DNA of 64,000 nucleotides from Dyella sp. GSA-30 (GCF_027924605.1 NZ_AP027042.1:473524-537523); one strand, 5' to 3'. Positions 25,208-34,618 are shown, counted from the stretch's first letter. Program-made: numbers and translations. Notes: generated by a model from the sequence alone, not told the origin.

Positions 25208-25636
25208 ATGGCGACTCTTGAACGAGCCATAGCCATCGCTGCGGAAGCTCATGCTGGCCAGGTCGATAAAGCGGGGCAACCCTATATTCTTCACCCGCTT
25301 CGAGTGATGTTCCGAATGAACTCGACGACGGAGAGAATGGCCGCCGTGCTCCACGACGTGGTCGAGGACTCCGCCGTGACGCTGGAAGCCCTCAGGGCGG
25401 AGGGCTTCCAGCCGGAAGTCGTCTCGGCTGTCGATGCATTGACCAAGCGCCAGGGCGAATCCCGGCTCGATGCGGCACATCGGGCAAAGCTGGATCCCAT
25501 GGCGCGCCTGGTAAAGCTTGCCGACAACGCGGAAAACATGGATCTGTCGCGGATACCCGAACCCACGGAACGCGACTACGCGAGGCTCGAAGAGTACAAA
25601 CTGGTCCGATCGATTTTGCTTGGTGTATCGGACTAG
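25208..25636 (+). CDS. Short HD-domain hydrolase, MESH1/SpoT-hydrolase-like
   Basis: 142 aa. A lone HD domain with HPLRVMF, AAVLHDVVEDS (the metal-binding HD pair) and LVKLADNAENM, the order found in the (p)ppGpp hydrolase domain of SpoT/Rsh and in small alarmone hydrolases (MESH1-like). The synthetase, TGS and ACT domains are absent. Expected reaction: 3'-pyrophosphate removal from ppGpp, cytoplasmic; other nucleotide substrates are possible. ACGGAG before the ATG is a good RBS. Confidence 0.8.
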   Translation: MATLERAIAIAAEAHAGQVDKAGQPYILHPLRVMFRMNSTTERMAAVLHDVVEDSAVTLEALRAEGFQPEVVSAVDALTKRQGESRLDAAHRAKLDPMARLVKLADNAENMDLSRIPEPTERDYARLEEYKLVRSILLGVSD

Positions 25637-25776
25637 GCTCGTTTCCACGGGTGTCGGTGGGCAAACACAGCACACTCATCCGCTCAAAATCGGCCACGCT
25701 GAATCCAATCGGAGGGGTCACTGCATCTAAGTGGTAGATACCGCCATGTCGGCCGGTGACCCACAGAGCGTCCTTC

Positions 25777-27297
25777 ATGATCGACCGCTTCCCTATCGCA
25801 AGGATCGCGATCCACGCGTTCCGACGTGCTCCCGTTTACGCTTGTGCCGCACTGCTTTGTGCCACGTCCCCCTCCATGGCCGCGCAGTCCAATCATGCGC
25901 AACTACCTGATACCCCGGTGGGCAAACTCGCCGGCGAGTTGATCCGCCACATCAATGCAGACGGTCCCTCACGCATCCGGCAATGGGCGCCTGATGCCCT
26001 GTCGCCATCTATCGCCCCCGACGACAAGGCAACCTTTGTCACCAACCTGGTCTCGGCGGCGCGCGACAGCGGCGGCCTGGACATAATCGATGTGCGCACC
26101 GATCCGCATCAGCCGGGCATGCTTGAAGTCGCCGTCAAAGGACGTCGCAACGGGCAGGCGGGGCTATTCTGGCTAAACGCCGATACCGCGCACCCGGACC
26201 AACTCGCGCAGGCGATGCTGGTCCCGATGGACGATCCGCTTTACGACAACTGGCCCAAGGGACCGGTATCGCATGCGGAGTTGGGGAAACAGATACATGG
26301 CCTGCTGGACCGGCTGGTGAGCGTGTCCGACTTCTCCGGTTGTGTGACCGTGTTCGATGGGCGCGACACCGTGTTCGACGAGTGCCGCGGCCTTGCCGAA
26401 CGCAGCTTCCATATGCCGGTTGATCACCAGACTAAGTTCCACATTGCTTCGACCGGCAAGATGTTCACCGCGGTGGCCATCGCGCAGCTGGTGGAGGCCG
26501 GCAAGCTGTCATGGGACGACACGCTGGCGACACGGGTTCCGGAATATCCCGACCAGGCTGTGGCGAAGAAAATCACCGTGTGGCAACTCCTGCACCATAC
26601 CTCGGGCCTGGGCGATTTCATGGTGCCGGAGTATTTCGAGCACGCCGGACGCTACGTCAACCCGGTGGACTATCTGGAGCTCATCGCCCGCCAGCCCAGG
26701 CTGGGCGATCCGGGCAAGGAGCTGAGCTATAGCAACGCCGGCTACATTCTGCTCGGCCGCATCATCGAGAACGTTTCCGGTGAAAGTTACTTCGACTATA
26801 TCCAGCATCATATTTTCGAACCCTCGCAGATGACATCCAGCGGCTTCGACAGCGGGGACGAAATTACGCCTGGGCTTGCCGTCGGCTACTACCACGATGA
26901 TGGGATGTTCTCCCAAACGTGGAAGGCGAACTGGGCGCAGGGCATTTACAAAGGCAGTCCCGCAGGTGGCGGCTATTCCACCAATGCCGATCTGCTGCGG
27001 TTCGCCAAGGCCTTGCACGGAGGCAAGCTGGTCAATGCCACCACGTTGGCGAAGATGTTCGAGGACACCGTGCCAGCTGGCCCCGGCGCCATCGGCGCAG
27101 GCATCGACGAGCGGCTCTCGCACGGACGTTACATCCGTGGTCACCAGGGAGGCATCGAGGGCACCACTGCCAACCTGGAAATGGTCTGGGAAACGGGTGC
27201 GGCCGTCGCCTTGACCAGTAACGAGGGGCCGTCGCAACACTGGCTGCTTGTCGAGAAGATCGCCGACCTCCTTGCCGCCGAAGGCGCGAAAAACTGA
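25777..27297 (+). CDS. Exported serine hydrolase, beta-lactamase/PBP4*-like
   Basis: 506 aa from ATG at 25777 (a GTG at 25756 is an alternative). Sec signal to about residue 37. After an N-terminal 150-residue extension comes a class-C beta-lactamase-type domain: catalytic S225-TGK228, Y318-SN and a HQGG segment near the C-terminus in place of KTG. Such enzymes are esterases or D-aminopeptidases more often than antibiotic-inactivating lactamases, so resistance should not be assumed. Confidence 0.88.
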   Translation: MIDRFPIARIAIHAFRRAPVYACAALLCATSPSMAAQSNHAQLPDTPVGKLAGELIRHINADGPSRIRQWAPDALSPSIAPDDKATFVTNLVSAARDSGGLDIIDVRTDPHQPGMLEVAVKGRRNGQAGLFWLNADTAHPDQLAQAMLVPMDDPLYDNWPKGPVSHAELGKQIHGLLDRLVSVSDFSGCVTVFDGRDTVFDECRGLAERSFHMPVDHQTKFHIASTGKMFTAVAIAQLVEAGKLSWDDTLATRVPEYPDQAVAKKITVWQLLHHTSGLGDFMVPEYFEHAGRYVNPVDYLELIARQPRLGDPGKELSYSNAGYILLGRIIENVSGESYFDYIQHHIFEPSQMTSSGFDSGDEITPGLAVGYYHDDGMFSQTWKANWAQGIYKGSPAGGGYSTNADLLRFAKALHGGKLVNATTLAKMFEDTVPAGPGAIGAGIDERLSHGRYIRGHQGGIEGTTANLEMVWETGAAVALTSNEGPSQHWLLVEKIADLLAAEGAKN

Positions 27298-27369
27298 GTT
27301 TCGGAAAGCGCCTGGCCCCATCATCCGTTACCAGGCCTACCGGTTCGATACATCCTCTGGAGCAAGACC

Positions 27370-27738
27370 ATGGAATTCCTTTTCATTCCCTTTGTCGTGA
27401 TGTCGGCCCCTGTGATCATCGTCCTGATCGTGTTGCGCTATCGCTACCTGCAGGCACAGGCGCGTTACCGCACGCTGATAGAACTGGCCGACAAGGGCGT
27501 CGAACTGTCGCCAGAACTTCTGCTGGAACCGCAAGGGTCGTCGGACGAGCGCAGACGAGGGCTGGTGCTGATCGGCGGCGGTCTGGGATTGATGGCGATG
27601 TTCCTGTCCTTGCCGGGCCAGCTCGATAACGGCCTGGGCATCGGCCACCTGTGGGGCATCGGCCTGCTACCGCTGATGATCGGCCTGGGTTACCTAACCA
27701 GTTGGTGGTTGAACCGGCGAGGAGATGCGCGTGGCTGA
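27370..27738 (+). CDS. DUF6249-type membrane protein preceding an ECF sigma gene
   Basis: 122 aa. Hydrophobic helix at residues 3-22, a charged segment (YRTLIELADKGVELSPELLL), then two helices (GLVLIGGGLGLMAMFLSL and LWGIGLLPLMIGLGYL). This matches small DUF6249 proteins that commonly sit beside ECF sigma factor genes. GGAG precedes the ATG. Its last 8 bp overlap the sigma gene, so coupling is likely; function unknown. Confidence 0.72.
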   Translation: MEFLFIPFVVMSAPVIIVLIVLRYRYLQAQARYRTLIELADKGVELSPELLLEPQGSSDERRRGLVLIGGGLGLMAMFLSLPGQLDNGLGIGHLWGIGLLPLMIGLGYLTSWWLNRRGDARG

Positions 27739-28303
27739 TAGCGCCGCCGAGGCGCGTATCGACCAGGCGCTGGTGGCACGTATACGGCTCGACGGCGACC
27801 GTAGAGCTTTCGAGCAATTGGTGCGTCGACATCAAGGCATGATCCGCGCGCAGTTGCGTCGACTGCTGCACGGCGACGAGGCCGCGGCAGACGATCTTGC
27901 GCAGGAAACATTCATGCTGGCCTGGCGAAAGCTGGACCAGTTCCGCGGCGAAGCGCGCTTTTCCAGCTGGCTTTACCGCATTGCTTATACCTGTTTCCTG
28001 CAGACACGTCGGAGCCCCGTGCGCCACGACGGTGTCGACGACGAAACGATGGAGCAGCTGTCGGCGACGACAGGCGGTATGGATCTTCGACTCGACCTTG
28101 AACGCGCCATGCAGCGCTTGTCCGCCGCTGAGCAGGCGGTGCTGTTGCATTGCGTGCAGCTGGGTCTCAGCCATGAAGAAGCCGCCTATGTATTGGCGAT
28201 GCCTCTGGGCACGGTAAAAACGCATGCCACGCGTGGCAAGGCAAAATTGAAGACATGGCTGGCGGCATGGCGTGATGCCGCCAGCACGGAGGAGGCCTTA
28301 TGA
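27731..28303 (+). CDS. ECF-type RNA polymerase sigma factor
   Basis: 190 aa from GTG at 27731, chosen because GAGGAG lies 7 nt upstream; ATG at 27725 is too close to it. Region 2 (RAFEQLVRRHQGMIRAQLRRLL...DDLAQETFMLAWRKLDQFRG) and region 4 (LSHEEAAYVLAMPLGTVKTHATRGKAKL) are both present; no region 3. The next gene overlaps in ATGA and is its probable anti-sigma factor. The signal is unknown. Confidence 0.93.
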   Translation: MADSAAEARIDQALVARIRLDGDRRAFEQLVRRHQGMIRAQLRRLLHGDEAAADDLAQETFMLAWRKLDQFRGEARFSSWLYRIAYTCFLQTRRSPVRHDGVDDETMEQLSATTGGMDLRLDLERAMQRLSAAEQAVLLHCVQLGLSHEEAAYVLAMPLGTVKTHATRGKAKLKTWLAAWRDAASTEEAL

Positions 28304-28623
28304 ACGAACCGCATGACGACGAGATCGAGGCGCTGTTGCGCCGGCAATTCGAGGGGCCAGTGGCGGACGATGGTTTCAGCGAACGGGTGATGCGCCATAT
28401 ACCGCCGCGTCGCCGACGCACTGCATGGCCGCTATGGCTGGGCGGGCTGGCGGGCGCGGCGACATGTTGGCTCAGCCTGACTGATGTGCCGATGCTTCAG
28501 ATGGGCTGGAAGGATTGGCTGGCTGGAGAACTATCGGTACCCGCCATGGGCATGTTCCTGGCGATGGGCACCATGTCATTGCTCGCTTTGGGATGGAGCC
28601 TGGCAGAAAGTGGGAATCGTTGA
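28300..28623 (+). CDS. Putative anti-sigma factor (small membrane protein)
   Basis: 107 aa. A cytoplasmic N-terminal segment of about 40 residues with charged helix (EIEALLRRQFEGPVADDGFSERVMRHI) is followed by two membrane helices (WPLWLGGLAGAATCWLSL and MGMFLAMGTMSLLALGWSL). No zinc-binding HxxxCxxC is present. Position directly after the sigma gene with an ATGA overlap makes anti-sigma activity the best reading. Confidence 0.65.
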   Translation: MNEPHDDEIEALLRRQFEGPVADDGFSERVMRHIPPRRRRTAWPLWLGGLAGAATCWLSLTDVPMLQMGWKDWLAGELSVPAMGMFLAMGTMSLLALGWSLAESGNR

Positions 28624-28728
28624 GCTTTACTACGCGAAGCGCTCGGCAATTCCCTGACCTAAAAGCCATCTTATGGCGGGCGCCTATGAAACATAAAACA
28701 CTCGGTCGCAAAAATGCGGCTCACATGA

Positions 28729-29209
28729 GCGGGCTTCGAAACGACAACAAGTGTCATATCCAGCAGCGTACTTGCGCTGCTCAGGAATCCCGATCAGCTT
28801 TTCCTGCTGCGTGAAAAACCTGAGTTGATGGACAACGCCGTTGAGGGGTTCCTGCGTTACGACGGCGCGCTACGCGTGGCTGCGCGCGTGGCCCTGGAAG
28901 ACCTCGATATCAGCGGTACAACGATCCCCCCGCGGCGATTCGGTCATCTTCTTTTTGTCCGCAGCCAATCGGGACCCGGACGCGTTTCTCGATCCGAACC
29001 GCTTCGACGTTACCCGCAACGCAAAACACCATGTCGCATTTGCCCATGGCATTCATTACTGCCTGGGAGCACCAATGGCCAGGCTTGAAATTCAAAGCGC
29101 TATTTCAGCGCTGATTCGTCATGACTTCAGGCTCGTCCCTGGGACGATAAAATGCCGGGAAAGCGTGATATTCCGCTGTCTGGATCGCCTCCGTATAGCG
29201 TTTTACTAG
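28729..29209 (+). pseudogene. Cytochrome P450 remnant with frameshift
   Basis: Frame 1 (from 28729) reads a P450 I-helix and beyond: GFETTT, SVLALLRNPDQL, DNAVEGFLRYDGALRVAARVALEDLDISGTTIP. Near 28932-28945 homology shifts to another frame: FFLSAANRDPDAFLDPNRFDV and the haem loop HGIHYCLGAPMARLE, then a normal C-terminus ending at 29209. The 5' two-thirds, including the B to H helices, is missing, and a stop precedes the I-helix (28726). Decayed bacterial CYP gene. Confidence 0.8.
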
Positions 29210-29573
29210 TGCGCCTGTAGCGTAACGCGTGGGCCGATCTCGCAAGACGTGTGCCCACGCCAGCTCCATGGAAGAAGGCCCTACAAGGCCTCCTCTATCG
29301 TTGACTGCGATTGGAGCCTGCGTCCAAACAATGATTGCATGCCGCAAGAAAAAACGATCTTGCGCAGCGCTGGACGACTACCCGCTAATCTGAAAATATT
29401 ACGTTGACGTCGATTTCCTGTGCCTGGATAAGGGCAGAGATCGAACGGCAACAGGGGACATTACGCATGATGACTGACCGACGGCCAAGCATGGCCGGTT
29501 GGGCGCGGCTGCATACGGAATTGCACCTGATGGACTCGGGTACCTACCGCACTCAATTCAGATGGAGCGATAC
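29210..29573. other. Gene-poor spacer before the subtilase autotransporter
   Basis: 364 bp without a credible gene. A possible hairpin has arms GCGTGGGC (29227-29234) and GCCCACGC (29253-29260), perhaps the end of the old P450 transcript; there is no T-run. Nearer the autotransporter the sequence is lower in GC (TAATCTGAAAATATTACG around 29388-29404), which could hold its promoter. Confidence 0.4.
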
Positions 29574-32471
29574 ATGCAGAGCCGCAATGCCCTTGCGCTT
29601 TCCATTACCGTTGCGCTCAGCGCGACTTTGACGGCATGTGGCGGTGGTGGCGGATCCAAATCGTCATCGCCCGCACCGTATGTAGCGCCAGCGCCCGCTC
29701 CAGCACCTGCACCGGCTCCCGCACCGGCTCCCGCACCTGCACCTGCACCTGCACCGGCTCCCGCACCTGCTCCGGCCCCTCCTCCTGGTCCACCGCCGCC
29801 GCCGCCCGCAGTGCTCTACAACCATCTCAACCCTATTAATGTTCCACCGGCGCGTTCCGAGAATCAGCACGGTACTGATCTGTTGGAAGGTCAGGGCGTC
29901 AAGGTCGGCATTCTCGACACCGGTGTGATCGAGACGAACCCGGCATTAGTCGGCCGTATCTACGGTTACAAGAACTACGTGGACGACGCCGATACCAGTA
30001 CCGGCGACAAGATCGGGCACGGTACCGTTATTGCCCAGATTCTGGGCGGCACGCCAGACGTAGCACCGGACGGCCAATGGACGTTCCCGGGCGGTGTCGC
30101 TCCGCAGGTGCAGATGTATGTCGCCCGTGTTATCCGCGATTCTTCGACATCGACGGCACCTAACCGCATCGGTGAGGCAGTCAGCGACATGGTCAATGCC
30201 GGCATCCGGCTATTCAACATGTCCTATGGCGTCGACACTACGATCGACAAATTCGCTGGGCAGCAGAACGATCCGACATCGGCTGCCAGCATTACACACT
30301 CGCTCTACACGCCCATTATTCAACACGATGGTCTAGCAGTATTTGCTGCAGGCAACGACGGCGCCGCACAGCCACAGTTGGAGGGCGGCCTTCCTTCCCT
30401 GTTTCCTGACCTCAAAAACAATTGGATCACTGTCGTCAACGTTGCCACGGACAACAACGGGCACGTCATCGGCCTGGACAAGACGTCAAATGCTTGCGGC
30501 GTTGCCGAAATGTGGTGCCTATCGGCACCGGGACTTGCGTATGTTTCGCCGGTACCCGGCACCCAGTTCGCCAGCGGCGGAGCCGACGGCACCTCGAACT
30601 CGGCACCGCAGGTCACCGGTGTCGCGGCAATGGTCTGGCAGCAATTTCCATGGATGTCGGCAAGCAATGTTCAACAGACTATCCTCGGCACTGCCAATGC
30701 GCTGGGTGAGCAGGACATCTTTGGGTGGGGCTTGTTGAATGCAGGTGGTGCAGTCAATGGTCCAGGGGCGTTGAACTGGGGCGTCTTTATTGCCAACGTC
30801 CCTACCGGCTACACCTCGACTTTCAACAACGTGTTGATGGGTACGGGTGGGCTCGACAAGGAAGGAGGCGGCACCCTCATCCTCGGCGGGGAAATACTGT
30901 ACAACGGAGCGACCACTGTTGGTGGTGGTGTGCTGCAGCTTTCCCAATGGGGCGGCATATCCAATGTCACGATCAACAGCGGTGGCACGTTGTCGGTGAC
31001 GGTAGCCAACGTTCCCATCACGGGCAACATCGTCAACAGCGGAAAGTTGAGCACCGGGCTCGGATCGTTGCAGGTGAAGGGCGACTACACCGCAACATCG
31101 ACGGCAATCACGGAAATTACGCCATATCAGATTCTCTCCGTGAACGGCACCGCTTCGCTGGATGGCACATTGTCAGTTACCCGCGGCAATCGCACCTATC
31201 TGTCCAGTGAGGTCGACCCGTTGATTACGGGCGTGCTTGTCCAGGGACAATTTGCGTCGCTCACGCTGGACTCCGTCTTCTCCAGCGGCGTCTTGAACTA
31301 CGCTCCCAATAACGTATTCATCACCCTGACCCGGTCATCGGTTCCCACAGTAGCCTCTGTTGCCTTGCCCGTATCAGCTGTCAGCGCTCAAGAGACCGCT
31401 CAGCATGTCGAGCAGGCGCTGCATCAACTCGACGGTCAGGTTCAGGCCAAACCATCGGAGTCATCCGCATTCCTCGCGGCAGCCGGCCAGTTTGAATACG
31501 CACCCACGATACAAGCGGCGGCGCGATCGATCACCAGCCTCTCCGGTGAAATCCATGCATCGTCGCAGGCGCTGAACTTGCAGCAGGCAAATATCGTCAG
31601 CCGCACCATCGCCGACCGCCTGGCCGACCCGCTCTTCACTCCGGGTGGCGCATGGGTGCAGGCGACGGGAGCGGATGGCAATCTCGCGACGCCGGGATTC
31701 GCTGGCGCCAGCTACTCGGGCGGCGGCGCGGTCGCCGGTGTGGATACTGCCGTAAGTGAGAGTTCGGCGATAGGCGTGGCTTTCAGCTGGAATCGCATGA
31801 CCTCGGACTACAACGGCGATATCGGGCGCAGCACGTCGAGAACGTCCGGCATATCGGTCTACGGACGCTGGGGTCTGGGTGACGCCTATCTTGCCGGTCG
31901 CATCGGTCAGGACTGGGTACGTTCGACCGTCGATCGCACGGCGTATCTGGGTTTGGACACCCAAAGTATCGGTACCAAGCGCGACGATAAGTTGAGTTCC
32001 GCCTATGCCGAAGCCGGCTACGCAATCAAGGCCGATCATTGGACGGTGACGCCATTCGGCTCGCTGGGTCTGAATCATCTCGACCGTGATGGCTTCACCG
32101 AACAGGGCGCTGGCGGGTTCGGCCTCACTGCCCGCAGTCAGACGCTCGACGAAAGCATCGGGCAATTGGGCAGCCGCTTCGGTTACAGCTGGTCGACATC
32201 TGCTGGCACCACGTCCCTGTCCGGGTACGCGCTATGGCAGCACCTGTTCGGTGGTCGCGACCTGGGCCTCAATGCTTCTTATGTCGGCGAGCCGACGGCA
32301 AACTTCGTCGTCGAGGGCATCAACCCGGTCAAGGACAGCGGCTGGGTCGGTATCGGCCTGACCTCTTCGCTGGGCCAGCATTGGTCGTGGTGGCTGAACT
32401 TCGATGCGCAAGTCGCTGGCAAGGGCAATACCGCGCGTGCGGCAACCGCCGGCGTGAAATTCAATTTCTGA
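29574..32471 (+). CDS. Subtilase-type (S8) autotransporter with lipobox-like N-terminus
   Basis: 965 aa from ATG at 29574 (GGAG 7 nt upstream). N-terminal signal ends in LTAC, a lipobox; then a poly-Gly/Ser stretch and 16 Ala-Pro pairs (residues 38-69). The S8 domain has D115 (GILDTGV), H149 (IGHGTVI) and S341 (GTSNSAP). Residues about 420-600 hold autotransporter-associated beta strands, and the last ~280 residues form an outer-membrane beta-barrel ending in Phe (VKFNF). Expected path: Sec export, barrel insertion and surface display of a serine protease. A lipid-anchored N-terminus would be unusual for an autotransporter. Confidence 0.92.
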   Translation: MQSRNALALSITVALSATLTACGGGGGSKSSSPAPYVAPAPAPAPAPAPAPAPAPAPAPAPAPAPAPAPPPGPPPPPPAVLYNHLNPINVPPARSENQHGTDLLEGQGVKVGILDTGVIETNPALVGRIYGYKNYVDDADTSTGDKIGHGTVIAQILGGTPDVAPDGQWTFPGGVAPQVQMYVARVIRDSSTSTAPNRIGEAVSDMVNAGIRLFNMSYGVDTTIDKFAGQQNDPTSAASITHSLYTPIIQHDGLAVFAAGNDGAAQPQLEGGLPSLFPDLKNNWITVVNVATDNNGHVIGLDKTSNACGVAEMWCLSAPGLAYVSPVPGTQFASGGADGTSNSAPQVTGVAAMVWQQFPWMSASNVQQTILGTANALGEQDIFGWGLLNAGGAVNGPGALNWGVFIANVPTGYTSTFNNVLMGTGGLDKEGGGTLILGGEILYNGATTVGGGVLQLSQWGGISNVTINSGGTLSVTVANVPITGNIVNSGKLSTGLGSLQVKGDYTATSTAITEITPYQILSVNGTASLDGTLSVTRGNRTYLSSEVDPLITGVLVQGQFASLTLDSVFSSGVLNYAPNNVFITLTRSSVPTVASVALPVSAVSAQETAQHVEQALHQLDGQVQAKPSESSAFLAAAGQFEYAPTIQAAARSITSLSGEIHASSQALNLQQANIVSRTIADRLADPLFTPGGAWVQATGADGNLATPGFAGASYSGGGAVAGVDTAVSESSAIGVAFSWNRMTSDYNGDIGRSTSRTSGISVYGRWGLGDAYLAGRIGQDWVRSTVDRTAYLGLDTQSIGTKRDDKLSSAYAEAGYAIKADHWTVTPFGSLGLNHLDRDGFTEQGAGGFGLTARSQTLDESIGQLGSRFGYSWSTSAGTTSLSGYALWQHLFGGRDLGLNASYVGEPTANFVVEGINPVKDSGWVGIGLTSSLGQHWSWWLNFDAQVAGKGNTARAATAGVKFNF
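29685..29780 (+). repeat. Ala-Pro codon repeat inside the autotransporter
   Basis: Sixteen consecutive Ala-Pro codon pairs (6-bp units with varied third bases) encode an extended linker between lipobox and protease domain. Length changes here would be in frame in steps of 6 bp. Confidence 0.85.
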
Positions 32472-32550
32472 GGCAGTGATGGGGCAGGTCCAACCGGTGG
32501 ATCTGGCCCCATCTCCAGCAAACCAAGGCAGGCATCGCAAAGCCCTGATG

Positions 32551-33711
32551 CTACTTCTCCGTCGCCCCAGCGACTTGATCCATCCGCATGATGAAACCCC
32601 AGCCGTAACGCCCCCTCATGTCGGGCGTGTTGCCATCGATAGCGACGACGATGTCATTCGCACCTTTATGCAAGGGAAGATCGAAGCCGTCATTCTCCAA
32701 TGACAGGCGACCATCAGGCGTTTTGCGGCCGCCTTTTACGTTGTAGCGGTTCTTGCCGGAAAATACGGGTTTGCCGTCTGCATAGACCCATATCTCGCGC
32801 AACCAGCCTACGGCCACATGCCGTACCTGTTCGCGATCGGACCGCACCGTGGTGCGAAGCCAGATCACTTGCGCGGGTGCCTGCTTGGGTGTCGGAGCGC
32901 GAAACCGGCTCAGGTTGACAAGGCCGCCGTAGTCGACCGTGACCGGCGACCAATGCGAGCCGGAAGACGGTATGTTCGATGGGCCGAGATGGTCCGTGGT
33001 TTCCATCGATACGGGATCGGTAGCTTGCCATCGAACGAGATAGCGGCGATCACCTTCGGCAGGGTCCACGGGAGTATTGGGATCGAGGCCATCCGTCACG
33101 CTTGGCGCAAGTGTGAGGTTCGCGTAATAAGCAGTGCCCTCGAATGCGATGGTTCCAGTACTTGCTTCGCCCTCCAGATGCACGACGCTTAGCGATGGCT
33201 CGGTGCGGCCGTTCACGTAGACGTTCATCCGCTTGCCGGAAATGACCAGCCGAATGTGATTCCATTCGTTTTCGCGAAAAGGCGCCGGCGCTTGATACTG
33301 CGGATAGACATCCCACAACACGCGGCCTTTGATGATGGGAACGTACTGCAGACAGTCCTGGGACGCGGGGCAGTCGGGGCTGACCCGGATATAGAGCATG
33401 TCGGCGGTGTCGCCATCCTTCTGGTGAAAACGAATGCCCGGAAATTCTTCGCCAACGGGCTTGATGTCGAACTCGATGGTGCCGTTGTCAAAGTGCTGGT
33501 CTTTCAACGCGACAAAGCCTTGCTCACTCTCGGAGGTCACCTGAAGGATGCCGTGCGGGAAGGCCTCCCTGGTGATGAATGTCGCGTTGCCGCTTGCCTG
33601 CCAATGGTCGGCTACCAATGGAATCGGCAAGGGCGTGACCGAAGATGCGCAAGCCGATGCCGTGCCCAGAATACCGAGCGCAAAGACGGGGCGAATGGAA
33701 CGCTTTTGCAT
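32551..33711 (-). CDS. Lipoprotein with LamG/DUF1080-like jelly-roll domain
   Basis: 386 aa. Signal ends in TASAC, a lipobox, so probably lipid-anchored. Residues about 35-200 form a concanavalin-like sandwich (FDNGTIEFDIKPVGEEFPGIRFH...ENEWNHIRLVISGKRMNVYVNG), the core shared by DUF1080/LamG proteins. The C-terminal part (HWSPVTVDYGGLVNLSRF...) is a second beta-rich module. Likely binds or trims a carbohydrate at the cell surface, but no catalytic residues are identifiable. It is convergent with the autotransporter gene. Confidence 0.65.
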   Translation of the reverse strand: MQKRSIRPVFALGILGTASACASSVTPLPIPLVADHWQASGNATFITREAFPHGILQVTSESEQGFVALKDQHFDNGTIEFDIKPVGEEFPGIRFHQKDGDTADMLYIRVSPDCPASQDCLQYVPIIKGRVLWDVYPQYQAPAPFRENEWNHIRLVISGKRMNVYVNGRTEPSLSVVHLEGEASTGTIAFEGTAYYANLTLAPSVTDGLDPNTPVDPAEGDRRYLVRWQATDPVSMETTDHLGPSNIPSSGSHWSPVTVDYGGLVNLSRFRAPTPKQAPAQVIWLRTTVRSDREQVRHVAVGWLREIWVYADGKPVFSGKNRYNVKGGRKTPDGRLSLENDGFDLPLHKGANDIVVAIDGNTPDMRGRYGWGFIMRMDQVAGATEK

Positions 33712-34013
33712 GGGGAGCTATCTCAGATTGAGTGCGCTCACCCTAGGGGCATATCCCTTCGGCGCGCGGCGGGATGATGCAAAGCGGATCAGATGCGTAC
33801 CGAGACGGAAGATTCACCTTCCCAACAGATCTTTGCCGCCGCCATAAACAGCGGCCACACGTCCGACGCGACAAGCGACACTCTCCACCTGGGCGCCGAT
33901 CTTTGACCGTTTGATGATGCCCCTGGGCCGGTTCGTAACATCCGCGCCCGCATCACCTTCAGGGAAATCTATTTTTACCTCGTTGTCATATGCACCTATC
34001 CAAAGAGGCATTT
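33712..34013. other. Divergent spacer without recognised gene
   Basis: 302 bp between the lipoprotein gene (minus) and the SnoaL-like gene (plus). No conserved ORF is seen; reading frames here have no good start or family match. It should contain both promoters, but I cannot place -35/-10 boxes with confidence. Confidence 0.4.
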
Positions 34014-34526
34014 ATGAAAAGAATCATTTTTATCGCGGCCGCTCTTTCGCTACTGGGCTTCAACGTCAACGCAATGGATCGATCCGGTGACGCCGCGCGT
34101 GCGACACCGCAGGATGTGACAGATATTCAGCATGTCATGGATGTCTTCCACCATGCCGTAACCACACATGACGGTGATGGCGTCTCCAGACTCTTTCTGG
34201 ACCACGGCGACACGTGGGCAACCGTATTGTCCGATAAGGCGTTCGCCGCGGCGCGAGCGAAGAACCCCTCGGCACAGAAAATCCGCGTCAGCAGCTATAA
34301 GGATTTTGCGAGCTTCGTATCCGGCACAAAGTCGAATCTCGATCCGCGCCATACCGACGTCCGCATCATGAGTGACGGCGCGATAGCATCGGTCTACTTT
34401 CACTTCGACTTTGTTATCGACGGCAAATCGGAGAATCGCGGCGACGAAACATGGCAGCTGGTCAAGACGACGGACGGCTGGCGTATCGTTGCCATCATTT
34501 ATTCCTCGAATCCCGGAGCGGCATGA
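34014..34526 (+). CDS. Exported SnoaL-like / NTF2-fold protein
   Basis: 170 aa from ATG at 34014 (AGAGG upstream; an ATG at 33990 is less likely). Sec signal MKRIIFIAAALSLLGFNVNA. The mature part has the NTF2-like cone pattern: DVFHHAVTTHDGDGVSRLFLDHG, then YFHFDFVIDGKSENRGDETWQLVKTTDGWRIVAIIY. These folds serve as small enzymes or ligand binders; no catalytic residues can be named. Confidence 0.75.
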   Translation: MKRIIFIAAALSLLGFNVNAMDRSGDAARATPQDVTDIQHVMDVFHHAVTTHDGDGVSRLFLDHGDTWATVLSDKAFAAARAKNPSAQKIRVSSYKDFASFVSGTKSNLDPRHTDVRIMSDGAIASVYFHFDFVIDGKSENRGDETWQLVKTTDGWRIVAIIYSSNPGAA

Positions 34527-34618
34527 ACGAGCCATCGTCTCGTCGAATCCGTTAGCTTAGGTCGGATCGATACACCGGTGTAGGATGGCATGCGCGTTCG
34601 GCGAAACTGGTGAGGACG

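Noticed and set aside
25777-27297. Beta-lactamase resistance gene
   Set aside because: SxxK and YxN are present but the protein belongs to the broad serine hydrolase family with an added N-terminal domain and no KTG; antibiotic resistance is not supported.
29404-29631. 75-codon plus-strand ORF before the autotransporter
   Set aside because: Overlaps the autotransporter start in another frame, with no RBS or motif.
29685-29780. CRISPR-like periodicity
   Set aside because: The 6-bp repeat is a codon repeat for Ala-Pro within a long gene; no spacer-repeat pattern occurs anywhere in the window.
33814-34011. 65-codon minus-strand ORF in the spacer
   Set aside because: No RBS, no family match and unlikely between two divergent promoters; the product looks random.
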